Below, piece by piece: positions 58,501-64,000 of a stretch of 64,000 bases of DNA; the first letter of the stretch is position 1; the number at the start of each line of letters is the position of its first letter. The stretch covers positions 1,478,277 to 1,542,276 of the forward strand of contig CAWGAJ010000002.1 in assembly GCA_963820545.1 (NCBI GenBank), given 5' to 3'. The notes under the pieces were generated by a model. That model saw only the letters and a program-made list of their open reading frames with translations, searched no databases and had not been told where the DNA came from. The position numbers and the translations under genes were made by a program. This DNA comes from CAWGAJ01 sp963820545. GTDB lineage: Bacteria; Planctomycetota; Planctomycetia; Pirellulales; Thermoguttaceae.

Positions 58501-58694
58501 CTGCCTATAATGAGTTTTTGTTCCAGACGGAACAGGAACAATCCTTAGAAAATCCAAATTGGCTGAATGATGATGCGGATTGGATTCAAGAGTTTGTGAA
58601 GGAGCAAACACATGGAAAAGAATCTCATAAGCCTAGTTTGTTGTGCCAAGTCCTAGACTCAGTTTTCAGTGAACTTGATACCCTTGTATATTAG
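52570..58694 (+). CDS. Giant S53 (sedolisin-like) protease exoprotein with FG-GAP repeats and LEPR-type N terminus (two frameshifts)
   Basis: Three frames (52570-56199, 56030-57772, 57558-58694) join near 56035 (GGEDFA into RTVDVFTNPTG) and 57545, giving about 2040 aa. AGGAGG precedes ATG. LEQRTLLS (about 60) is the LEPR-type motif. A sedolisin domain spans about 110-455: Glu189 and Asp193 in MEEALDVEW, oxyanion Asp272 in STGDSG, Ser369 in GGTSLSAP. Then a DUF11-like Ig domain, an SbsA-like Ig domain, seven FG-GAP/VCBS repeats (DFNGDGKPD type, Ca-binding, about 710-1055), a cadherin-like domain (SVAENQPSGTAVG), the beta module and tail shared with 39677-45940, and two and a half copies of a 27-aa repeat (58021-58240). 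Likely a secreted acid-type serine peptidase attached to the surface. Confidence 0.87.
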
Positions 58695-58800
58695 TTATCC
58701 TTTCTCAACGGACAGTTAAAGTAATGCAGGGCTCGATCATGTTATTGGGTGAAAAGTAATTCGCTGTATAGTCAGCAGCCCAGCAAATATAGTGCACAGG

Positions 58801-58915
58801 TCCCACAAACTCAATCCTTTACTAGGATTCGTGACAAACGACCATTTTTTGACCGTGAAACGTGCACCTGTCATTTTTGTAGAATACAGGTAGATTTACT
58901 ATCCCAAAAACCCAA
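58801..58915 (+). repeat. Dispersed intergenic repeat, copy F (interrupted by IS)
   Basis: ACAAACTCAATCCTTTACTAGG, then GACAAACGACCATTTTTTGACC; its last ~66 bp equal copy B. The IS element begins at the next base. The partner module (compare 48482-48540) lies beyond the IS at 60495-60554, so the IS sits inside one repeat unit. Confidence 0.7.
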
Positions 58916-60391
58916 GGGGCGTGTTGAAAAAGTCCTGCTTGAAAGAGATCGTCTTGGGGGCGTGGCGATTGTTCGTTGCCGACGCAAGTACCAAGCGACC
59001 AGCCAGGAATAAAATAGCAAGGCCAGGCGCTTTAGGTTTTGCGCCATCGCGCTTAGATACGCCTGAATCTGCACTTTTGACCTGCCGCGATACCGTGCGC
59101 ACGACAAGCCATGGTTTTGTTTCGCCTCGGCGAAGAGTCCTTCCATCTTCCACATTCGCTCGGACAATTTCTTCCCGAACACGGGGTCGCGCATCCGGCC
59201 TTGCACCTGGTCGAATAAGTCCTGGTCAAGACTACGCAGCACAAACCTGTGGAGAGGAGTTGCTTTGCGGGTCTTCGCCGGACAGCTCGAAGCTTGCAGA
59301 CAACTGCAGCAGTCTGCAGACGAGCTGACATACCGCTTGTAGTTCTCGTAGAGCGATGAACTCGAATTCAGGTATTTCCCCTCGGGACAGCGAAACCGAT
59401 CCTTTTCTGGTTCGTACACCAGTCCAGGCGCCGTACCGGAGTTTCTGCCGCTATCCTGATGAAAGAGCGGGATATAGGTTTCGATCTCTTGCTCCTGCAA
59501 CGCTTGGATGATCGCCGCTGAACCATAGCCTCGATCAGCAATCGCTTCGCCAATTGTGATGTTGTACCGGCCGCGGATCCGCTGCAATTGTTCAAGGTAG
59601 GGTTGATTGTCATGCCGTGCCCCCGTGGTAACGTGCCTGTCGAGGATCACGCGACTGTCGGCGTCAATACTCTGATGCACTTTGTACTTCAGTTGTCGCG
59701 GTGTGCCTTTCTTTTGGGCAAGTGTGGCATCTGGATCGGTGCGACTGGTGTGTGTTTGGTTGGTCACGCGCCGTACCGATGACGAGTCCTTCAGCCCATG
59801 ATCGCGCCCTTGCGTTATCGCCTCTTTCTCCGCTTCTTCCGGATCGTTATGGATCAGCGAGTTCAGCGAGGCATCCGCAGTGATCAGGGTGGCGTCGGTC
59901 ATCACACGACACTCCTCAGCCACCAAGCCCTTCTCTTTGCAAAGTGCAACAATATGTCGGAACACCGTCTCGAAGATTTCCTCGCCGTAGCGGTCACGGA
60001 TGCGACTAAACGATGAGTGGTCCGGCACGTCGTCTTCCAGCGAGAGCCGGCAAAACCAGCGGTAGGCGAGATTGAACTGGACTTCATCACACAGACGTCG
60101 ATCCGAGGTGATGTCGTAGAGGTACGCCACCAACAGCATCCGGAAGAACACCTCGGGGTCGATGGAGTGCCGTCCCATTCCGACGGTATAGCACACGGCG
60201 GTCACGTCGCGCACGAAGGACATTTCCAGGATACGATCCACTTTCCGGAGAAAGTGGTCTTTTGGTATGAACGACTCCAAATCGATGACCGTCCTGGTCC
60301 GTGATTGAAAGACATGCTTTCCTTGCATACCTCTGTCCGTCCCGAAAAGAGGCGAAGGTGGTGGAGAGGTAAGCCATCCCAATACCTCCAT
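58871..60391 (-). CDS. IS1182-like transposase
   Basis: 506 aa (an internal ATG at 60328, MQGKHVF, may be the true start). DUF772-type N terminus (LESFIPKDHFLRKVDRILEM, SIDPEVFFRMLLVAYLYDI, DEVQFNLAYRWFCRLSLED), first catalytic Asp in VMTDATLITADASL, second in AIADRGYGSAA, a Cys-rich stretch (CCSCLQASSCPAKT) and final Glu in MWKMEGLFAEAKQNHGL. The frame has no stop inside the element: it reads through the left inverted repeat (FSTRP) and ends 45 bp outside it, in flanking repeat DNA, so the last ~15 residues are host-derived or a small indel removed the native stop. Confidence 0.9.
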   Translation of the reverse strand: MEVLGWLTSPPPSPLFGTDRGMQGKHVFQSRTRTVIDLESFIPKDHFLRKVDRILEMSFVRDVTAVCYTVGMGRHSIDPEVFFRMLLVAYLYDITSDRRLCDEVQFNLAYRWFCRLSLEDDVPDHSSFSRIRDRYGEEIFETVFRHIVALCKEKGLVAEECRVMTDATLITADASLNSLIHNDPEEAEKEAITQGRDHGLKDSSSVRRVTNQTHTSRTDPDATLAQKKGTPRQLKYKVHQSIDADSRVILDRHVTTGARHDNQPYLEQLQRIRGRYNITIGEAIADRGYGSAAIIQALQEQEIETYIPLFHQDSGRNSGTAPGLVYEPEKDRFRCPEGKYLNSSSSLYENYKRYVSSSADCCSCLQASSCPAKTRKATPLHRFVLRSLDQDLFDQVQGRMRDPVFGKKLSERMWKMEGLFAEAKQNHGLSCARYRGRSKVQIQAYLSAMAQNLKRLALLFYSWLVAWYLRRQRTIATPPRRSLSSRTFSTRPLGFWDSKSTCILQK

Positions 60392-60461
60392 CCGCTCTAC
60401 AAATCAAGACTAACACGTGCTGACAATGCTAGCTGGCCAACAGACTTTTTCAACAGGCCCC
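58916..60461 (-). mobile_element. IS1182-like insertion sequence
   Basis: About 1546 bp with terminal inverted repeats GGGGCGTGTTGAAAAAGTC (left, 58916-58934) and, as reverse complement, GGGGCCTGTTGAAAAAGTC (right, ending 60461): 18 of 19 match. One transposase gene on the minus strand. Flanks (CCCAA left, ACCGTTATT right) show no clear long target duplication. Comparison with the uninterrupted copy at 46181 (CCCAACCTTTATTGACG) suggests where the empty site joined. Confidence 0.85.
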
Positions 60462-60489
60462 ACCGTTATTCAACGGTGTAGCTATAACA

Positions 60490-60560
60490 TCCATGGATGC
60501 CCCTATTAGGGGAATTTGGGTGCTGGACTTCGGATCAATCCGGCCCAGTCGCATCAGAGG
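60490..60560 (+). repeat. Right-hand module of the dispersed repeat
   Basis: ATGCCCCTATTAGGGGAATT followed by TGGGTGCTGGACTTCGGATC matches 48482-48540 after copy D (roughly three quarters identical by eye). Contains CCCCTATTAGGGG, a near-palindrome. Confidence 0.6.
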
Positions 60561-60650
60561 CGACTCGGCATTCTGATAATGGAACCATTATCGACACCCG
60601 GCGGCAACTCGCTAAATTGATGGGAGCGGTAATAGATAAAGGAGAAATCA

Positions 60651-61055
60651 ATGAGAACGAACGTGGGTTTGTGGATTGACCATAGGAAGGCTGTTATCGT
60701 CGCTGTTACAGACAAAGGGGAAGAGATAGGACTGATAATATCGAAGGTTGAAAAACAGCGCCGCCGTTCTGGTGATTCACCTCTTAAGGGACCCCATGAA
60801 CCACAGCAAGTACCGGCAGAGGATAGCCTCCAGAGAGCGTTTACGGGACATCTCAACATTTACTACGATGCGGTAATTGCGTCTATTCGTGATGCAGAAT
60901 CTATTCTGATATTTGGTCCTGGTGAGGCAAAGGGCGAACTGAAACAACGTCTTGAAAGAAACAACCTCGGTGGACGTATCGTAGGTATTGAAACAGTTGA
61001 CAAGATGACGGATCGTCAGATTGCGACGAAAGTTCGACAGCACTTTTCAAAATAG
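60651..61055 (+). CDS. Small eRF1/eL30-like (baeRF-type) protein
   Basis: 134 aa, AGGAG before ATG. Starts NVGLWIDHRKAVIVAVTDKG and ends HLNIYYDAVIASIRDAESIL, FGPGEAKGELKQRLERN, TVDKMTDRQIATKVRQHF. This is the pattern of short bacterial proteins related to archaeo-eukaryotic release-factor/eL30-type domains, often annotated as translational machinery or hypothetical. The short length keeps only the C-terminal-like domain. Function not proven. Same direction as the next two small genes. Confidence 0.6.
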   Translation: MRTNVGLWIDHRKAVIVAVTDKGEEIGLIISKVEKQRRRSGDSPLKGPHEPQQVPAEDSLQRAFTGHLNIYYDAVIASIRDAESILIFGPGEAKGELKQRLERNNLGGRIVGIETVDKMTDRQIATKVRQHFSK

Positions 61056-61142
61056 CGTTCGGCAATAGGATCGACATGGAACCACCTAGCAAGGTGCTAC
61101 AGCGGACGCGGACAAGCCGCGCTGCTGAGGAGAACCACGATC

Positions 61143-61250
61143 ATGGCAAGAAGGAAGCACATCACACCAGGCGAGAGGGTCGGACTGAAGCTCAGTGCGA
61201 CCGAACGAGAACTTATCCCGGACAAACAAACAGGAAAAACATACAAATGA
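61143..61250 (+). CDS. Short ORF overlapping the next gene (ATGA)
   Basis: 35 codons: MARRKHITPGERVGLKLSAT then ERELIPDKQTGKTYK. GAGGAG lies about 10 nt upstream. The stop TGA overlaps the next ATG (ATGA at 61247-61250), a classical coupling arrangement. The start MARRKHITPGERVGLKLSATE resembles the N terminus of a small planctomycete protein family I know only loosely, so it may be a truncated member or a real leader peptide. Confidence 0.45.
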   Translation: MARRKHITPGERVGLKLSATERELIPDKQTGKTYK

Positions 61251-61777
61251 CCGACTTCTTAATACACCATATTCAGTATGTCACCCTGCCTCCACACCCC
61301 GACAGAAGCACCCACGATAATCTGTTTCGACTGCTTGATAGCCTGGACGTGTTTGAGAGGGATAGGATGCTCGTATGGATGTACCTTGCGTTCCTCGAAC
61401 CCCCTGAAACGCAGGAAACAGCAGAGACAGAGGAAGAAAAGATTGAACTGCGCTACAACAGGTTTGAGGAAAAGTTTCGTCACGCTGCTATAGATCTGTT
61501 CGAACCGTTCCTAGTCCATGCAACCGTCAGCTATACCCTGGCTTGCCTTCGGGAGTGTGGTGATAAGGCAGGTCTAGATACCCTGTTTCATAAATGTCAA
61601 TCCGCACTCAAGTTGCTTCGCAGGCGAATTGCAGAGGGAACGTTGTTGCCCGACGCAGGAGAATCCATGATTCGGAACTTGGAGGAACACATCAACAACC
61701 TGCCTGCGGAGGTGGAACTTGCTCGGCAGCGATACGAAACGTTTTGCGAGAAGGTGGTAAAGGAACTGCTACCCTGA
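61247..61777 (+). CDS. Hypothetical protein
   Basis: 176 aa from ATG 61247 (MTDFLIHHIQYVTLPP). The frame is open back to 61076, but the upstream part is unnatural (Arg/Thr/His-rich) and overlaps a better short ORF. The protein is acidic and largely helical (FRLLDSLDVFERDRMLVWMYLAFL, then ETAETEEEKIELRYNRFEEKFRHAA; C-terminal ESMIRNLEEHINNLPAEVELARQRYE coiled-coil-like). No family recognised and no signal peptide. Translationally coupled to the short ORF by ATGA overlap. Confidence 0.6.
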   Translation: MTDFLIHHIQYVTLPPHPDRSTHDNLFRLLDSLDVFERDRMLVWMYLAFLEPPETQETAETEEEKIELRYNRFEEKFRHAAIDLFEPFLVHATVSYTLACLRECGDKAGLDTLFHKCQSALKLLRRRIAEGTLLPDAGESMIRNLEEHINNLPAEVELARQRYETFCEKVVKELLP

Positions 61778-61822
61778 GCCGCCTCTGTTACGCGCATTCG
61801 TCGGCGGCGGGACTGGTCCCCG

Positions 61823-61856
61823 AAAAACGAGAGCCCGTCAAGGCGGCGGGCTCTCG
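61823..61856 (-). terminator. Rho-independent terminator of the signalling operon
   Basis: Perfect 10-bp stem CGAGAGCCCG / CGGGCTCTCG (61828-61837 with 61847-61856). Read on the minus strand it is followed by TTTTT (61827-61823). It lies about 160 bp downstream of the CsrA-receiver gene. Confidence 0.85.
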
Positions 61857-62014
61857 CTCGGCCGATGCAGGAAGCACCTTGTATTGAGGGTTGCAGCGCC
61901 TCATCCCTGAGACCCGAGCCGCCAGCCCGGTGCACGCTCATGCGCTAGTCCTGCTACTCCCCGTACCTGGTCGAATCTCCATTGCCACCCCATGGGATCG
62001 GCAAGATCAACGCG

Positions 62015-62671
62015 CTATCTCGGGCAGCAAACCTCTTGTCTAGGGACGCGGGATTCGTTGCCCCAGAAATCGGCAATCCGAGCAATTGAAGTCCGAAATA
62101 CCCCGGGATCTCTCGCCTTGGTCACAAAGGCGTTGGCCCCCGCATCGAGGCAATTCGCCGCGACAGCGTCGTCGTCGGAGCAACTGAGCATGACTACCGG
62201 AGTCAAATACAGGAGCGGGTCGGTGCGAATCTTCAAGAGAAGGTCCAGGCCCGTCATTCGCGGCAGATACACGTCAAGGAGGATAAGGTCAAACGGTGAG
62301 GCAGCCGGGCGTTGGCCCCCGTCCATGCCGAGCGATTCCGCGGCGAGCTCGCCCGTCTGGGCAACGGCCACGTCTATTGGCCTTTGCAGGCGGCACTCCG
62401 AGAACGCCCCGCAAATCAGTTTGGCATGCCCTAGATCGTCCTCGACCAACAGGACTTCGAATTGCTTCTTGCCCGAAGGCCACCCGTCCTCGCGGGCCTG
62501 CAATTCCAGGCTAGCCTGACCTTTGGGAAGCAACTCCGCGCGCCATACAGGTATGGCCGCCGGCGCTTCCACCCCCACTCTGACCTGATGCTTGTGTATC
62601 CCAAGAATCGTGACTCGGATGTCCGCTCCAATATGGATCGAACTATCCCGCTTGCGAGACAAAACCAACAT
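62015..62671 (-). CDS. CsrA fused to a response-regulator receiver domain
   Basis: 218 aa from ATG 62671, where GGAGG sits 8 nt upstream and the CsrA start is exact; the in-frame start at 62737 only adds a non-conserved leader. Residues 1-50 are a complete CsrA: MLVLSRKRDSSIHIGADIRV, TILGIHKHQVRVGVEAPAAI, PVWRAEL, with the RNA-contacting Leu4, Arg6 and Arg44 at the same positions as in E. coli CsrA. After a ~20-residue linker comes a full receiver (about 71-205): acidic E77-D78-D79, phosphoacceptor D133 in ILLDVYLPRM, S163 and K185. CsrA binds GGA-containing mRNA leaders as a dimer, so phosphorylation could alter dimerisation or RNA access. Third gene after a kinase and a regulator. Confidence 0.93.
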   Translation of the reverse strand: MLVLSRKRDSSIHIGADIRVTILGIHKHQVRVGVEAPAAIPVWRAELLPKGQASLELQAREDGWPSGKKQFEVLLVEDDLGHAKLICGAFSECRLQRPIDVAVAQTGELAAESLGMDGGQRPAASPFDLILLDVYLPRMTGLDLLLKIRTDPLLYLTPVVMLSCSDDDAVAANCLDAGANAFVTKARDPGVFRTSIARIADFWGNESRVPRQEVCCPR

Positions 62672-62925
62672 GGCTATTCCTCCGTGACAATCGACCCCGA
62701 AACAAGCCGCAGTGCAACATCTGGATTCATTCTCCAACTCAGGGAGGCCACTGCTGAGCTACTGCTCGGTCTGAGGTCTGGTTCCTCGGCGATCCGACTG
62801 TGGAAACTTGTCAGCCTGTTGCGGATACCGCCGTATTGTGAAGCAGTATGAAGCAGAGAGCGAGTCCAGTGCAAGGGCAATTCTTGGCAGAATCCGCGCA
62901 CGCGCTGACAGCAAAGCTGGCATTG

Positions 62926-63372
62926 CTAGCTTTGGCCCGTCGTCCGTGGTGTTTGGCGGTGCTCAAGGAAAGGTTTTACCTGCTGCAGGGCCGCGGCGAA
63001 TGCTTCGCACCCGGCAGCCTTGACGACATAGCAACTGCAGTGCAGGCTCTTGCACGTTTTGATTTCGTGCGGATTGTCGGTAGTGCTCAGTATAACGACC
63101 GGCATCCGCCGCAGTTGCTCGTCTTGCCTGATCCGTCGAAGGACTGAAATGCCGTCGACCATGGGCATGCGCAAATCCAGAAGGAGGAGATAGTGGACGT
63201 CCGCCTCGCGTGAAGGTCCCGGGCCGGTGCCGAAGAGGAAGTCTACCGTTTCCTGTCCGTCCCTGAATCGAATGATCTGATTGTTCACGCCGACCTCTCG
63301 CAGAGCCATTCGGGTCAGTGTCGCGTGCCCGTCGTCGTCTTCGGCCTGCAGGATCACGGTGTCTTCTTTCAT
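62926..63372 (-). CDS. Single-domain response regulator (Rcp1-like)
   Basis: 148 aa. Receiver only, no output domain: acidic E11-D12-D13 (QAEDDDGHA), phosphoacceptor D66 in LLLLDLRMPMVDG, Thr97/Thr98 in VILSTTDN, K118 in YVVKAAG. The insertion between strands 2 and 3 (FLFGTGPGPSREADVHY) is typical of Rcp1-type regulators partnered with phytochrome-like or PAS kinases. Its ATG overlaps the kinase stop (ATGA). It may pass phosphate on to the CsrA-receiver protein, or act as a sink. Confidence 0.93.
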   Translation of the reverse strand: MKEDTVILQAEDDDGHATLTRMALREVGVNNQIIRFRDGQETVDFLFGTGPGPSREADVHYLLLLDLRMPMVDGISVLRRIRQDEQLRRMPVVILSTTDNPHEIKTCKSLHCSCYVVKAAGCEAFAAALQQVKPFLEHRQTPRTTGQS

Positions 63373-64000
63373 CGTCGGACCTCGGTTTCCGATTGTCGAT
63401 GGAGTTTGGAGCCCGCGGATTCGGGCAACAGTGCAGGGGGTAGCGAAACAAAGAACTTGCTCCCCTGGTTGGGCGTCGATTCCAACCAGATCTTTCCGCC
63501 CTGCCGGTCAAGAGATCGTCGTACGATGGTCAGGCCCAACCCTTGTCCACCACCTCGATCCGGGTTGAGGCGATAGAAGAGCCCGAAAATCGCGTCCTGG
63601 TGTTCCGCATCGATCCCGATGCCATTGTCTTCCACGCAGTAGACCACCTCGTTCCGCTTCTGGTGTGCAGACACTCGGATGACCCCGGGTCTGCTCGGGT
63701 CAAGATACTTCAGTGCATTATCGAGCAGGTTGGAGAAGACCTGGCCGAGTTGGGTGGCGTCTCCGCGGCACGGCGGCAAGGCGTCGACTTGCACGCCCGC
63801 CCTGCCTGCTCGACGGAGAACTCCATCGACTTGACGATCTCGGCCACCATCTGGTTCATGTCGAGTTGTTTGATCGTCAGGGCAGCGCTGCCGATTCGCG
63901 AGACGTTCAGCAGTCCCGCAAGCAGTGCATCCATCTTGCTCGAACCGGCGCGGATGTACCCAAGCGACTCCGGGATCTTCTGGTCCAACAGCGGCAGAAG
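63369..64000 (-). CDS. Sensor histidine kinase, C-terminal part (partial, one frameshift)
   Basis: Runs off the right edge of the window. Before the break: end of the phospho-acceptor helical bundle (LPLLDQKIPESLGYIRAGS, SKMDALLAGLLNVSRIG, LDMNQMVAEIVKSMEFSVEQAG). A one-base shift near 63797 leads into the HATPase: LPPCRGDATQLGQVFSNLLD (N box), VEDNGIGIDAEHQ (G1), GGGQGLGLTIVRRSLD (G2), ESTPNQGSKFFVSLP. This is the kinase type usually found with Rcp1-like regulators. The His residue and sensor domains are outside the window. Confidence 0.9.
   Translation of the reverse strand, partial: SAAVGPEDPGVAWVHPRRFEQDGCTACGTAERLANRQRCPDDQTTRHEPDGGRDRQVDGVLRRAGRAGVQVDALPPCRGDATQLGQVFSNLLDNALKYLDPSRPGVIRVSAHQKRNEVVYCVEDNGIGIDAEHQDAIFGLFYRLNPDRGGGQGLGLTIVRRSLDRQGGKIWLESTPNQGSKFFVSLPPALLPESAGSKLHRQSETEVRR

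Noticed and set aside
61076..61142. attC-like sequence (ACCTAGCAAGGTGCTACAGC plus GGACGCGG)
   Set aside because: The left half resembles attC1 loosely and there is a CGCGG/CCGCG hairpin, but no GTT core follows, so attC is not supported.

Overview
The window looks like chromosomal DNA of a planctomycete. The signs are N-terminal LEPR-type motifs (LEPRTLLA, LEQRTLLS) on giant secreted proteins, PEP-CTERM tails ending in YAWRRR, a small lipoprotein ending in a WFLDQPDH...RTHGG signature, a TadG-like protein, and many large exported proteins built from LamG, FG-GAP and beta-strand repeats. The phylum call is inference from protein style; there is no rRNA here.

Layout. 1-13 kb is a core region: the end of a hybrid sensor kinase, a secreted/TadG-like pair, then a mostly minus-strand run (membrane protein, trpS, pyrD, small lipoprotein, HU protein, YkgJ-like protein, a long FAD/Fe-S dehydrogenase, folE, Lon-substrate-domain protein). 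13-21 kb holds nth, a cytidylate kinase-like gene, a beta-helix protein, tRNA-Gly(CCC), a LamG PEP-CTERM protein, a photolyase remnant, bacterioferritin and a Tat-exported amidohydrolase. 21-27 kb is accessory: an esterase and a cysteine synthase/CysRS-like fusion lie between two ~210-bp direct repeats, followed by an IS1182-like transposase. 27-33.4 kb is an RND tripartite efflux operon. 34-38.4 kb has an aspartyl-protease-like PEP-CTERM protein, tRNA-Arg(TCT) and a tyrosine recombinase. 39.7-58.7 kb is a carbohydrate/exoprotein island: a 2087-aa GH51 arabinofuranosidase-like protein, an integron-type cassette array with attC sites but no integrase in view, a sulfatase-GH30 chimera, a VWA protein and a ~2040-aa S53 protease-like protein. 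An IS1182-like element follows. The window closes with a minus-strand signalling operon: histidine kinase, response regulator, and a CsrA-receiver fusion.

Most notable: (i) CsrA fused to a receiver domain directly downstream of a kinase/regulator pair, which would put a post-transcriptional RNA-binding protein under phosphorelay control; (ii) CysK fused to a CysRS paralogue that has lost both HIGH and KMSKS; (iii) a small attC cassette array; (iv) a shared C-terminal module plus a 125-130 aa tail in the two giant LEPR proteins, possibly an unrecognised sorting or anchoring region; (v) a family of dispersed intergenic repeats around the exoprotein genes and cassettes.

Caveat: about thirteen single-base frameshifts interrupt otherwise well conserved genes (trpS, pyrD, ykgJ-like, the FAD/Fe-S dehydrogenase and others). 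Many look like sequencing indels rather than real decay, so those genes are listed as single loci with the break described.
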